64,000 nt of DNA, from contig CM066738.1 of the NCBI GenBank assembly GCA_033961575.1, positions 106,231,478 to 106,295,477 on the forward strand. The letters are read 5' to 3'. The position numbers were made by a program, and so were the translations under genes. This stretch comes from Aselliscus stoliczkanus (lineage: Eukaryota; Chordata; Mammalia; Chiroptera; Hipposideridae). The notes beneath the pieces are model-generated. The model saw only the letters and a list, made by a program, of their open reading frames with translations, was not told the origin of the DNA and ran no database searches. Position 1 is the stretch's first letter, and the number at the start of each line of letters is the position of its first letter. Below, one piece after another: positions 47,318 to 60,375 of this stretch.

Positions 47318-49086
47318 TTGTTTTTTGTGAGTATCTAGTGGGTTCATGGAGGAAAACCCCACAAAAGTATGAGAACCCTTCTTTGACTGTAGCCTTCATT
47401 AGTTCCTTGCTTTTACTTTCCCCACCATGTCACCTCTTTACCATCTGACCAGTTTAGGACTCCTCACAGCTTAAACCAGTTGTCCACAGTACATTTGTAA
47501 GGATTAAATGGTCTTAGTTGGCTCTTATATTACATTGAAGATAATGTCTCTTAAATTGCAAATTGCATCATTGATTGAATTACAAATCCCTAGACTGGGA
47601 ATTAGGACAGCTCCTTTTCCACATGAACTTTTTCAAATATTTAAAGGCAACCTTGTCTCTCCAATCTTCCCCATGCCATGCCACATCAGTTACTATTCCT
47701 ACAGGGGTTCATGAGGTACGTTTCTCTTTGTCTTCATTCCGTTCAGTCCTGTGCTGGTTTTGACTTACACCAGTTTGGGAGAGCTGGTTCTTAAATTTTC
47801 AGGACTCTTTGTGAACTGGTGGTTAAACACAGCCATTATTAAAAATTAAATACTATAGATTTAACATTGAATAAATTGTGTTAAAAGACAATGAATGCTC
47901 ATCACTTCTTAGCTTTGCTATATTTTAACGTTATTGATGCTCTTGAGGTTATTTTCGCCTTTTGAGTCTGCACAGTAGACTACTAAAAACAGGATGTGCG
48001 TTCTTTCTCTGTCTCTCCCCCCTTGTCTCTTTCACACATGATACAGAATTGACTTAATACACTCAGGATGACTCACTGTAACATGAAAGAGAAGCAAAAT
48101 GCACTTTCAGTATTCATGGTGGTATGGGTTAAATGATTTCCCCAAAGTTTAATTTTCACAGTCTTTTATACATCTTCAAGTATGTGATTAGACTGCTGAG
48201 CTGAACCTATAACTTCTTGATAAATAAATATCTGGGGAGAGTGATAACTAAAAATGTGATATAGTTCATCTTAAGACAGATGTCTTTTAATCAATAAGTA
48301 TCCTTTTGGACTCATTTGGTTTCACAAAGGGAAATGTTCTGTTAATTAACTAATCATTTTAAAATTCAATTTTTGATTTCTTAATAATTTTTAGTTTATT
48401 ATTTCTTTCCCCTAACACAGTCTCAGGCTAACCAGGGAGACATAACCTCCTGGGTGTCACCCTGTCCAAAAGATGCATAGGTCTTAGCCCATCACTGCTA
48501 CTATACAACATCCCACCAGCTGGATGGCATTGCTTTTCTTTCACCCCAGAATTCTGTAAAATACGTATCATTAGCTTTTTTCTTTTTTTCTTTTTTTTTT
48601 TAATAATGGAGAAAAAGTTGCACAGCTTGACAATGGTCATGATTTGCACTTTGGCTGCTTGGTTCCAAAGCCTCTACACTTTTATTGAACTGCTGTATGT
48701 TCTTGATTTGTATGGATGGTGCACAAAAGTTTCATTGTTCAGGGTACAGATGGCGAACACAATTCATCACAACGATGGAAGCCTGCCCTTGCTTTTAAAT
48801 GGCATTTTACTCTACCTATTTTTGGCTTCTTGGATTTTCCTGCTCTCATATAATCACAGGTCACACATACATGAGTAAGAGTGATGGTGAAACAAAGCAT
48901 ATTATTTTGCCTCCGTGTATTCAAAATTGGAGATTGAATTGGTGTCAAGCTTCTTCCTTCCTCTAGCCATCTATGATTCTTTGAATTTCAGAGGGAAGCC
49001 AAAGACACTGTTTAACATCCAGTACGGTTTAGATGTATGCTGAACAGACAGAGATGATGTTCTATGCATTTCAAAAGTTGCCCTTT
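47318..49086. other. Unassigned non-coding DNA
   Basis: No named repeat. 48410-48560 and 48620-48870 are somewhat GC-richer. A 90-codon frame at 48606 is hydrophobic, but it lacks any recognised domain and I do not call it a gene. Confidence 0.45.
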
Positions 49087-49212
49087 GGGCCGGCCGAGTG
49101 GCGCGGTGGTTAAGCGCTGGCTTCAGAAGCCAGCAGCCCCGGTTCGGGTCCCACAGAGGGCCAATGACACTGCCCTCAAAAAAAAAAAAAAAAAAAAAAG
49201 AAAAGAAAAAAA
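49087..49212 (+). mobile_element. Young Rhin-1-type SINE, short form
   Basis: GGGCCGGCCGAGTGGCGCGG head, B-box-like GGTTCGGGTCCCAC, GCCCTC and a long poly-A tail. An imperfect duplication (AAGTTGCCCTTT left, AAGTTGCTCCTT right) flanks it. Confidence 0.93.
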
Positions 49213-50960
49213 CAAGTTGCTCCTTCAGGGCACAAATCATTTAGGCTCTGGCCACCAACACTTGTACCCTCTAATTCTGTGAATGGCATATCGCCAGTTT
49301 TCCTTCCTTCCTCTGTAGAGTCTCTGTGTTATGTGGCACCACTCTTCCCTGTCTTTGTACCATTATTTGATGCTGAAATTGCTGCAGGTCCTGGTGACAA
49401 CATATTTGCTACAGACACTAATGATTGAGAATGGATGTTACATGTGCTCATTTTTGTCATTATAAAACCTTTATATTATCTAATGCACCAGCTCATCCCC
49501 TCCTTTACTCCATTGAATCACCCCAAAAGTCTTTTAAGTGTCTTAATAAACACAGTTTTGGACTGATAAATGCTAACATGGTATGCTGGGCTTCAGATAT
49601 TATGGTGATTTGTTGCATCACAGTATTTTCCCTAGAATAGAATCTGTGATTGAAAATGACTCATATTTCTCCTTTTGGAATTGTCTAAATGAATTATATT
49701 GACATCAGGTGAATAAAAATATGTAAAGAATCATGTGGCATCAGGGTAATAGATAATTGTTTGGATGCTTATATTGAGGTTGGAATATTAAATTATAGAG
49801 GTACTATGGGTCCACTAAGTATAAATAAAAGAGCTGACTTCAACTAACAGCTCACTTTTGAGCATGGCTCTTTGACAGTTTTTACTGGTAACTGACAAAA
49901 AAAACCAACAACAACAACGGCAAAGCAATCTTATGACTGCTTAAAGGAAAGAGCCCAGTGTGTAACATGAAATCAGCCAGCAAAGCATTTTCACTATGAT
50001 TACTCCAAACCCCAAAGCAATAGGACAATGCATTTTAAAAAGTTCCCTTGTTACTTGTTTGCTTTCAAAATTCATTGGAAAACATCAAAATTCACAGAAA
50101 CAAAGATGTTGGTAGCACATCTATAATCGATCATTTAAATAACTTAAAAATAAAAACAATCAAGGCTGCATATCAGGGTCTAATCTAAATACTTTTAAAA
50201 TGCATTTGATGTCACATTTATCTGTTTTGGAGAGGAAGGATGGAGAGAGAGAGGGAGAGAAGAAGTCTGATAAAGCACAGGAAAATTGAGTTGTACTTGT
50301 TTTCCTTCTAAGTATAGTTGAAATTGTGTAATTATAGATGTTACTATGTGGGGAAAAGATTGGAAATAAGAAGAACAACATTCAGGAAATATATATTTAT
50401 TTTGTATGCAACTAACCATTCTGTTGTTTGCATTAATTTAATGTTTGTAACATACCTTCTGAATTTATGCTTTAGACTTAAAGGGAGAAAAATTTGGCAT
50501 TTTCAGGAGTGGGCATAGGATTTTACAAAAATCTAAGTGTTCTAAAAATTTACTTTTATTAACCTTGTTTCAACATAATTTTCATACATTTTAGAGCATC
50601 ATTAAATGAATTTATTCAAGGCCCAATTTATAGTATGTTCACTAATATTAATCATTGTTCTCCACCTTCTACATTACAACTTCTTTTCTCCCCACATCTT
50701 CTTTTCCCTGTTGTTCATTCTTCTTTCTATCATCAAATGACCTTCATACTCCTAGATACCATTTACCATAAACCATCTGGTTTCTTATATTTCAGCCATC
50801 GTTTCCTAATTTCCTAGTTCCCCTTTTTCATGTTTTTTTTTCATTGATTCTCAACCCTTCCTTATATTTCTACACAATAATTTTTCACATAAAACATTAT
50901 TTAAAAAACAACAAGGGGACATTTTGAATAGGTTCAACAATCTTGTTTTTCCTGAAATAA
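49213..50960. other. Unassigned non-coding DNA
   Basis: Possibly unique sequence with (GA)-rich patch at 50240-50260. No gene recognised. Confidence 0.45.
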
Positions 50961-51530
50961 GGTTTAGCATTGATTGAATAACAAACACCCCAAAATTCAG
51001 TGGTTTAGGAGGACAATACCTGTTATTGTGGGTGACTCTCTGATTGGTGAAGGACTCATTTGCCTGGACTTAGCTGATGGCTTTGAACATTTTAGGTTCC
51101 TGTTACATTAGCATCTTACTTCCAGCACTGATTTTTGTATTGACTTACTCTGTGTCACAAACCAAGTCAACATTCTGTTACCTTAAACACATCGTTTATC
51201 CCTCATGAAACTTCCCATTGCCTGGGTCGGTTAATCCAGGATGAGCTCAGTTTGGAAATTCTGCTTCAAGCTAGGGATCCTACTGGACTTAGCTCTTCTA
51301 TGAGTCTGGGCTCAAACCTACTCCACATATGTGTGATCTGGGGTTGAAACGGGGGTCAGGCAAGCATCTCTGTAGAAAGTGCTTATGACCAGAACAAATA
51401 TATTAAAAGGAAGTGGAAACACACGAGTTCTTAAAGTCCAACTTCTTAACTAGCTCATTTTCACCATAAGCTTCAGGTGACCATCAACATTTTGGACATC
51501 TCATGTGAAGGGAACCCTTGACAGAAGGAT
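50961..51530 (+). mobile_element. Old mammalian interspersed repeat(s), family not named
   Basis: Two partial passages (AATTCAGTGGTTTAGGAGGA near 50995 and GCTTCAAGCTAGGGATCC near 51265) resemble mammal-wide medium-copy repeats in which 'AGTGGCTTAAAACA'-type text is followed by GGGTCAG. Divergence is high. Confidence 0.4.
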
Positions 51531-51534
51531 GAAG

Positions 51535-51870
51535 TATCATCCTGCAGGATTAGCTGGTACTGATCACTAATTATACATAGGGCTGCTGTTACACATCAGA
51601 GGCAAGGTATGCTAGGGACCGTTTTGGTCCAGTTGGAGATTCTTAATTCTCAATTGTCTGACTTTGACGGTAGATGACAAGTAATCCTGGCCTGGAATGC
51701 TCTGTCATGAGGTTCAGGTCACACCACCACTAGTGAAGCCACTTAGACCAGAAGAGGTATTTGTTAAGAGTGTAGAGATTCTACAATGCTTAGTATAGAA
51801 CGGAGATGAAGCGCAATTCTAAAAACATATATGAGGACAAGACCAAGACGTGAACTGTGGTAAACATAAT
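51535..51870 (+). mobile_element. ERVL/MaLR-like internal remnant
   Basis: The block beginning TAGCTGGTACTGATCACTAA and including GAGGTTCAGGTCACACCACC and AGAAGAGGTATTTGTTA resembles the 3' part of the internal region of ERVL/MaLR-type elements. It has many stops and indels, and no LTR is recognised next to it. Non-functional; low-to-moderate confidence by eye. Confidence 0.45.
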
Positions 51871-53637
51871 ATACTGTTCAGCTCTCCCTTGTATCAATGA
51901 ACTTGTATATCTAAGCTTACATTTCAGTGGGTTTCTTTTCACGTATTTCCCCTCTCTGCTTTGGATATTTATTTTTTTTTCCTTTTGGGAACCAGGTTCT
52001 ATAAATCTGTGTAGGATACAGTTGTGGAAAGGATTGCATACAATATACCTTATTCTCCAGAATGTGTCTTTCAGAGATTTTATGCCATCAAAATTATGTT
52101 TATTCTCACTTGGCCATCACTTGCTAATTCTAGGTTAGGTCAAAAGCATATTCATTCAGAAACTGGACCATGGTAAAGTATGACCCTTTTGTATACTGAT
52201 CAAATCTTACAAAATTTCTTCCTATTTCAATGCACAGTAAATCATGTATGTGTACATATGTGTGATTCAAAAGCTAAAGTATTATTATATAAATGAACTA
52301 ATTTACATATTTTATACATTCTATAACTTCAGCAGCTATGTGACTTAAATGCTGAATTTAACTCTGGTTAAAATTTTAAAAATTGAGAATTCAGGCAACT
52401 CAACAGCACAATAAATTTGTTTCAGTGTAGAAATCAATTCTTAAATTAAAATTTTAACAATTTCCTTGGCAACAGTAGCTGGTGCTAACAGATGCATTTA
52501 GCCACCAACTACTACATGAAAATATGCATTCTTCATTACATCTCTGTCACATATGGTTTGTTTTTAAAAATAGGGCCATATATGCTCAGTTTCCTTAGCT
52601 TGGTATGATAACTGAAACTTAGGAAATAGAAAATGGAAAGAGACAAATGACATAATTTCCATATATTTTTCCATGTATCTTTAAGAAATACTTTAAGATG
52701 GGGGGGTGCATTCCTTTTGAGAAAGCAAAGCAAACTAATGTTTTTATGATTAAAAAAAAATCAAAAGAAGAATATATGAATCAGACAACATGTTTAGGAT
52801 CCTGTCTGAAAAGCAAGTATACAAATGCTCTGTCTGTCCTGTTTGAAACAGGGTATGATATCCTGAAACCTGTCTAATCAATACTGTAATAGAAAAAAAA
52901 AAGTAAGCTTCTGCTTTGAAGAATTAATGGAATCGCTGAGCTCATTCTAGAAGCCAACATAAAATACAACTTAAGGATTGAAGTTTAAAACCATGTTTCT
53001 CATTTTCTTCCTTTTAGAGTATTGGATTAGTTACAATGCATTGTTTTTCTTTTCTGGTCTATAGATTTATTTAATTTCCTTTTCTTTTACAGATTGTCTT
53101 TACCATATGTTTAGTTTAGTTTAATAACTGTACATTTTCCTGGATAATATATTTTCTTCGGTGCCTTCTTAGATGTATTCCATATGTCTTAATATTTTAA
53201 AAATATTTTATTTTTCCCTAGATTTTGTTATGCTTTGCTTTAAAACCCCCAATTTTCAAACTTCCTAAGTTTTTCTGATATTTTTCAACTAACTTGATTT
53301 CATCTAAATAACTAGCATTCAAATTTATCTAAAATTCAAATTTGAACTGTGTTTAAATGCATGCTACTGGTGACCTGAAGAAAAGATTAAGCTTTTCCTT
53401 TACTGCTCAAGAAGCAGACACCCTGGGGTTTGCTCCGGAAACTCCAAACCACAATGACATTGCTTAGAACATAGGTCTATCCAAGTACTGGCAAAGCATT
53501 TCAGCATGTGTCTTCTTCTTCCCACATGTCTACTTAAAGAATTTAATTATGTTTTTGTTCTGTGTAAATAGTACAAATTACATTGACTAATTACATCATA
53601 TCAGTCATCCTAAAATTTCACTTTGCCTCAGTTTTAA
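51871..53637. other. Unassigned AT-rich DNA
   Basis: No named repeat or gene recognised. A 93-codon frame at 51857 has no domain. Confidence 0.45.
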
Positions 53638-53652
53638 AAAACAGTCATTTTA

Positions 53653-53983
53653 GGGCCTGCCGAGTGGCTCAGTTGGTTAAGAGCTTGCTCACTCAAGAGT
53701 GTGAGCTCTGAACAACAGGGTCACCAGTTCGATTCCCAGCCTGAGCTGAGTTGTGGCTGAACTGCCAACAGGTGGCAGGATGGCTGAGCTTAAAAAAAAA
53801 ACCAGAAGGGCCGGCCGAGTGGCTCAGTTGGTTAAGAGCTCGCTCAAGAGTGCGAGCTGAGCTCTGAGCAACAGCTGTTCGAGGCCAGCCCGAGCTGAGT
53901 TGCCGTTGAGCTGCCAACAGGTGGCAGGATGGCTCAGCTAAAAAAAAAAAAAAAACAAACAAAAAAAAAAACCAAAAAAACCC
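53653..53983 (+). mobile_element. SINE nested in the A tail of another SINE
   Basis: Two related SINE copies in the same direction begin at 53653 and 53808. Both share GAGTGGCTCAGTTGGTTAAG and GAGCTGCCAACAGGTGGCAG or a close variant, a 3' body unlike the Rhin-1 and VES forms above. The pair is enclosed by AAAACAGTCATTTTA (53638-53652) and AAAACAGTTATTTTA (53984-53998). The second copy has its own A-rich duplication, AAAACCAGAA before and AAAACCAAAA after. Frames of 89 codons across it are artefacts. Confidence 0.88.
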
Positions 53984-53998
53984 AAAACAGTTATTTTA

Positions 53999-54839
53999 GG
54001 ATTTGGTTTGTACACTTTAAAAACTGTAATCTCTTTATTTGAGCATCCTTCATACATATTTTGAATTTAAGAATGGTCATTGAAGAGGATTTCACAAGGT
54101 TTACACAAATTACACACACACACATTTCAAATGGCAACTTGCAAATTTGGTTATGCCTTTGAAGAGAGCATGATTTGATTTTTATTGTAAAACTAAAACA
54201 ATATATTTAAAAATGTTTAGTTTATTTGAAAATATCATACCATATATACTTTTCACATATATAAGATATATTTATATATAAAATGTATAATATATTATAT
54301 ATGAATTTTGGGGTTTTTTTTCCTGTGATGAATTGAACAGTCAGCTCCATACCAACAACTTGGAAAGTTGGAACCTGATTTCTGGTAACAGATAAACATA
54401 TTATAGCAAATTTTAAAACATATAATACTAGTATTTTTTCATACATTAAAATTTTATACTTTAACTACAAACTGTTCTGACTGGCTCTGGTTGTGGATTG
54501 AAATATCTTGCCACTTAAGGCATGTATGATTTCCTGTGTTCTTGCATCATTCTTATGGTTGCAATATTTACCTGAAAAAAAAAAAAAGACTATCTATAAC
54601 CAGTTAGGGAAATCATAAGCAATAAGGCCCAAATATCATAATAGTCTATTAGATTAATGCAATAGTCTATTTTACAAAATATACTAAAATGATGTTTTTC
54701 CAGAAGTTTGGATGCTTACTTTTCAAATTTGATTCACTAACTATAGAAGAGGCATTTATATCATAGGACTTCATTTAAAACCCAAACACAAAAGCAAAAA
54801 TTCTTTTAAAAAAAATCACAGTGAATATATCTGTATCTA
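53999..54839. other. Unassigned AT-rich DNA
   Basis: Includes short (CA)n at 54112-54123 and A/T-rich TATATA patches near 54240-54300. No gene. Confidence 0.5.
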
Positions 54840-54895
54840 TAGCTATCTCTCTCTGTCTCTCTGTCTCTCTCTCTCTGTCTCTCTCTCTCTCTCTC

Positions 54896-54942
<47 letters not shown>
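54840..54942. repeat. (TC)n followed by (TA)n compound microsatellite
   Basis: TC/TGTC units to about 54898, then a pure TA run. Confidence 0.95.
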
Positions 54943-54946
<4 letters not shown>

Positions 54947-57629
54947 CTTTATAAGAAAGAAAAAGTTGCTGGATTTTTTTGTTGTTGTTACTGTACTCTA
55001 ATCAATGTATTGTTAGCAGTTTATGTATAAAGCATATTTCTAATTGAAAATGTAAGGAATGAACTGAAACTCAGAACTTTATTTTTCAACTCTTTTTAAC
55101 TTTGAAGCATATTCCCATTATTCCAATGAGGATAGATTCATATTAACATTCTAGCCCATTTTAGTCCTTGTAATGAGCCTAAAATAGCTGCCAGCTTGCA
55201 GTGCTGAAATTAATGATAATTAAATGTAACACAAAATGTATTTCCATATTTTGTATTGCTCAAATGATTTCATCTCAGATGTAGTATGATTCTTTTAAGA
55301 CATGACTACTTCTATTTAATCTCTTTTTCAATTTTAATTTGAATTTCATATTGTTCCTGACTGTTTAATGAATATTTGGGGAGATGGCCGCAGTGTGGTT
55401 AATTATACTGGAGACTGTGTATAATTAATTCTTTTGGACCCAAAGTCAGCTAGTTAATCGATTTCTGATGAAACTCTAGATTAAACACTGATAGTTCACC
55501 TCTTCCTTCATTCACTTTAATTCTCTCTTTCGATTCAGTCCGATTACTTTGGGAAGTTATTGCTGGCAAATCAATGTGTTTTGGCCATTATCCAGGTGTT
55601 AAGAGAAGGGTGATCTTTTCTGTCAAGGTAGCTTGATATTTTCTGAAAATTAAGAAGTTTTATTTATTGAGAAGTATAAGCCACCATTATTATTTATAAT
55701 TCAAATTTAAGTAATTCATAATTGTCGATTAACTATATGTTCATCTGATCACACATACAAAAAGTTGTTGACATGGCATTCCTATAACCCTAAAAGCAGA
55801 GACAAAGGTTCACAGTGTTTCCAAACAGATGTCCTACCGAATAGGATTTCCAGTGATGGAGATAGTAACTCCTGAAGACAACTCTGATTGCTTAAACAGT
55901 TCAATCCTCTTAGCAGTGTTTGAAAAACACAGTATACTGCATGTATGGCAGCTTCCCATTTTCAATGCTCTATGTATTGATACATTATATTTTGATACTA
56001 TAAAATGCCTTTAAAATTTTTAAAAAAGAGTAAATTAACACCTTCCTTTTAGTTGGAATAAACCTTTAAGGATCTTCACAATTTTTATATTATTAGAGAT
56101 AACTTTTAAATATGTTTTGCGTAATACATATTAAAACAACAGGGATAGCCTCAAATAATATTGACTATAGGCACTGTTTAATATTATTTTACACTAAATC
56201 AAGTCATGCTATTTAAGATTGGTTTCAGTGGAAGTTAAGAATCCACTTAATATATTTACCGTGCATTGGAAAATCTATTGCTCTGGATACTTCTATTAGT
56301 TTTGCAATTTTTGTATTGTTCCAGAGAACTCTTGGAAAACCCCAATCATCTTATAATTTAACACTGATTGTACAGATGCAATTCTTTGAAATCTGACCAC
56401 TGAACTTGCATTGTGCTGCTAGACACCATATTAGCAAGATAAGACAGTAGTTATATTTTAAGACTATTTCGTTATGTATCGATAGACCATGGGTGGTGCT
56501 TCTCTTGAATGGAATCCTTGTAGTTTGAATTTTCACAGCTGCTTTTAATGAATAAAAGCCTCTTAAGACTCAGCACAGGATACCAGACAGCAAAGTCTTT
56601 TCATTTTCATAAGAAAGTGAAGTGAATTCTAGACATCAAAGATTTTGAAGAAGAGTCAAAAAATGTGATGGGAATTTCATTAAGTATATACTTAAAAAGC
56701 AAAACATTAGACTCCTCATTATATTGAATAAGTTTTAAATGGGATGTGATTTGCATAAGCACAATAACATGGTTTAATATGCAAATCTTATCTCTATATA
56801 TTTTTCAACTCAAATGCAAAATGCACCATGTCTTCTTATGTGCATAATATGATTAAAATAGTTATAATCATATTTTTGCTTATTTTTTCGAGTGATTATA
56901 CTTTGATTTTCTGAGATAGTTTATATTAACACATTGATTCATTTTATATGAGTTAGTAGCATTTATAAACATCCAAATAGCATTACATTTTGCCCGTCAA
57001 CTTGCGTTTGTCAACCCATAGGACTGACTTTGGGATCTAATATTGTATATAAATAATATTTCTCAGGCACTTTCCGAAACCTCTACTTTTCTTGCCAAAA
57101 TATTAGGAAGAAGGCACAAAGTTTTTCTAGTAATTTTATAAGCAGAAATAGGAATTTTAGCCAAGGGAAACCAGATGAATTACTGAAACATGAGTTTGAG
57201 CAGACCTGATAAAAAAAGGGAAAACAAAATGACCACAGGCTACAAGTGAGTTCATCTAAGGGCAACAGTTATGACCAGAGAAAAGTAGTTAAATGTAAGG
57301 TGATTGATTGACTAATATCATTAAGAACTCCTTAACCAAAAGGCTTCAGCTTTTCTTGGCTTTCTGGTGTCAACCATTTTCCTTCGAATTACCTGTCAGG
57401 TGTGGAGTTGCAGTGTCTCTACCTTTGAATTGCAAGTCTCCTTTTGTAGATGTTAGGGGAAAAAAGGAGTTATTGTTCTCAGGACAAAGGGAAATAGGGC
57501 AGCTGGAAATAAGCATTGACTCGGAAAGCATCTGACAGGATGTGACATGTTTGCACACATCCCATTGGCCCTGAGATTCCCTGGCTGCAGACAAGAATCT
57601 GTGTTATCTTCTCACACAGAAAGGGGAGT
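54943..57629. other. Unassigned, apparently unique DNA; possible conserved element
   Basis: No repeat family is evident across most of this block. 55330-55640 has complex, non-repetitive sequence with paired TAATTA motifs (see the entry at 55399). Short frames have no domain. Confidence 0.4.
55399..55428. promoter_or_regulatory. Inverted repeat with two TAATTA homeodomain-type motifs
   Basis: TTAATTATAC (55399-55408) and its exact reverse complement GTATAATTAA (55419-55428) are separated by 10 bp. Each arm holds TAATTA, the core bound by many homeodomain proteins. In AT-rich DNA this can occur by chance, so the regulatory role is inference only. Confidence 0.25.
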
Positions 57630-57840
57630 GAATCACAGGGAACAATGACACCATCACCCATGGGGTTCTTATTGCTACATCCATTTGACAGGTGGGAAAG
57701 GACAAGTAATGATGGCTCAGGAAGCACCTATCAGTCCTAACTACCTTATGCAATACCCCATTTCTGGAAAATGGTAGAGCCCAGCTTAGACCCAGGAATT
57801 CTGACTCCAAAGCTCTTCATTTTAACCATGAGGTCATGCT
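57630..57840 (+). mobile_element. MIR SINE
   Basis: ACATCCATTTGACAGGTGGG, then AGCTTAGACCCAGGAATTCT and GACTCCAAAGCTCTTCATTT follow the antisense-to-tRNA-head order of MIR 3' half and core in one orientation; strand is my best reading. Confidence 0.65.
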
Positions 57841-57954
57841 TCTTTGAATGGTAGGTAGTTTCTAGTGTCTGTTTTTAAAGTCCATACACTTTAGACTCTA
57901 CAGATGATCTATGTCTACTCAGCCTAAAGTTCTGCAACATTTTTTTTTTTTAGG

Positions 57955-58600
57955 TTTTGACATTTTTATTATTATTTATTTATTTATTCTTTTTATAAAT
58001 TTATTGGGGTGACCCTCATTAGTAAAATTATATAGGATTCAAATGTATAATTCACAATACATCATCTATATATTGCATTGTGTGTTTACTACCCAAAGTC
58101 AGTTTTCCTCCCATCATCACATATTTAACTCCTTTTTTCCCCTTCTATCTTCCCTCTCTTTCCCCTTACCCTCTGATAACCACTAACCAGTTGTCTGTAT
58201 CTATGAGTCATTGTTTGTTTGTCCTGTTCGTTCGTTTGTTGCTTCCAGGTTTCTATCCCACGTATGAGTGAAACCATATGGTTCTCAACTTTTTCTGATT
58301 TATTTTGCTTAACATAATAATCTCAAAATCCATCCATATTGCAAATAACAGAATTTCATCTTTTCTTATGGCCGGGTAATATTCCATTGCATATAGGTAC
58401 CACATCTTCTTTTTCCAGGACACTTTGGTTGTTTCCGTATCTTGGCCCCCTTGAATAAAGCTGCAGTGAACATAGGTGTACATATATCTTTATAGATATA
58501 TGTAAAAATCTGAATGTTTCTAGATTTGGGGGGGGCAGATACCCAGAAGAGGGATTGCTAGGTTATATGGTAGTTCTATTCTCAATTTTCATAATCTTCA
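57955..58600 (-). mobile_element. L1 3' end, antisense
   Basis: A poly-T start, then AAATTTATTGGGGTGACCCT, ACATCATCTATATATTGCAT, CCCTTACCCTCTGATAACCA, and GGTAATATTCCATTGCATAT; typical antisense 3' UTR and ORF2 end of a Laurasiatherian L1. The 76-codon minus-strand frame here (58253-58483) is an ORF2 C-terminal remnant. Confidence 0.88.
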
Positions 58601-60299
58601 ATACTACTTACAATCCAAGGAACATATCATATTCTGGATGAACTTTTGCCTTATATATCTTCTTCCGATTCCCCCCATCCTGAGTCACTTGAAATATTAT
58701 TTCTTCTCAAGTGTCTTCTGTAAGTCCTTTCTTATATAAAACTTTATTGGATCCCTACAAACTTACAAAGTCTCTTCTTCTTCTCTGATCCTACAGTATA
58801 TTGAAGAATATCTCTATACAACTCATATTATATTACCATGGTTATTTAATAAAAAGGTTAGTTTAGAGTCCATGAATTTCTTGAGGTAGTGATACTGGTT
58901 TATTCATCTTTATTCATATTGATCTACTATATTGTTGGTCAAATAGTTGGAATTAATGACATATTTGTTGACTGAATGGACTCACCTTAAAAGAATGTCA
59001 AAAACTTTTAGTTTATTATTTCATAAATACATGGATTAATGATCTCATGATTATATGTATATTTACTATGAAACAATAATGTATGAAAAGCTAAATAAAA
59101 TTTCACTGTATGTATGTCTTGACAAAAGCAACAACCGGGAATCCTGTAAGTTTGCATATCTATATAAGGCACCTATTTTCTAATTACTTTTGAGTCATTA
59201 AACTGACTTCCAATAACTTCTGGCACACCTGCCCATGTTATGCACATAGCAGAATGCTTCCATTCATTCAGACTACTTTTACAGCAAACTGTTCATGATA
59301 GTTCTCTTGGAAGCATAAAAAAGGTATAGCAATTTTAATTGAAGGCATTGCTAAGATTTATTGATCCAAATGTGGTAATGGTGGAATTTAAAAGTCAAGA
59401 AGCCACAATGCTGACACAAAAATGTCAGTTTTATGGATTTGCTGCCAGACATATTGTCATTTTAAAAAGAGCCCTGATTCCCCCAAAATGTTCAAGTACA
59501 TTCACCAGGCATTGTCTTCATCGTACCTTTATAAAGTTGTCAATGTCTCATTTCACTTTGCTTTCTATGAGATTGGAAAACACAATAGGGTCCCACTCTG
59601 AGTGGAGTCAGACTTCTTTTGGACAGAGCACAGAAGAGCATTTTCATAGTTATGGTGGATGTTTTGTAAAAACCTCCCACCCATTGACTGCAGTTAGTAT
59701 TCAATACAAGCAACGTATTGGAGTAGACAGGTGCTTATATACATTTAGGCAGGTTGATGTTTGTGATTGAGTTACTGGCACTAAATGGCTAACCTCCCTT
59801 GACTGGTCTCACACTTTGTTTTCAAAACAAGTGGATTTGAGCTTTTATTTTGTGAAAACTATCAAGGAAGAAATATGAGTTTAAGGATTTTAAAGATATT
59901 GTTTTATGAGTAAATGAATAAAGAATCTGTATAAATAATGTGTACATTATAAATAATGTCAGTTAGGAAGAACTCAGAGGAATAAGGGATATTCAAATTT
60001 CATAGTTTGTTTGTTTTATCTCAGGATTTCTCTCTGTTTTGTACTTTTTGTTTGTTTGTTTTTTAAGTGGAAATCACAACTTAGTCCAAACACTGAGTTC
60101 CCTTAAACTGTCATTTCCTGCCCTCCCTCACCCCAAGCCATGATATTTGGAAGTTGCTTCACACATATGGCAACATATAATCAGAGAATTAATGTATCAT
60201 TTCAACAAGCATTCACTGTTCTCATGAAAAACACAAAGATGAACAGCATTGCAGTAAAAGTGCCTGCAGTTCACTAAGACAGGCATTGTTAAATCATCT
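58601..60299. other. Unassigned non-coding DNA
   Basis: The longest frame, 143 codons at 59339-59770, opens at TTG and resembles nothing I know. Treated as chance. Confidence 0.45.
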
Positions 60300-60375
60300 C
60301 ATTAATAGATACATAACTTCATTCAATAAATGTTCATTTGGTACCAATATGTGCCAAGCACTTTAAAAGAACAAA
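60300..60375 (-). mobile_element. L2 LINE 3' terminus fragment, antisense
   Basis: TTCATTCAATAAATGTTCAT followed by ATATGTGCCAAGCACTTTAA is the reverse of the terminal L2 sequence. A similar short piece lies at 60563-60620. Confidence 0.55.

Noticed and set aside
47187..47330. Possible CRISPR-like array because of regular repetition
   Set aside because: The repeats are a 4-bp microsatellite without spacers.
47153..47399. Frames with repeated KERK or FLSF residues
   Set aside because: They translate the (TTTC)n microsatellite.
48606..48878. 90-codon hydrophobic frame
   Set aside because: No recognised domain and no gene structure around it.
59339..59770. 143-codon frame, the longest outside mobile elements apart from repeat-derived ones
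   Set aside because: It opens at TTG, shows no known domain, signal peptide or membrane segment, and has no neighbouring exon evidence. A frame of this length is expected by chance in 64 kb.
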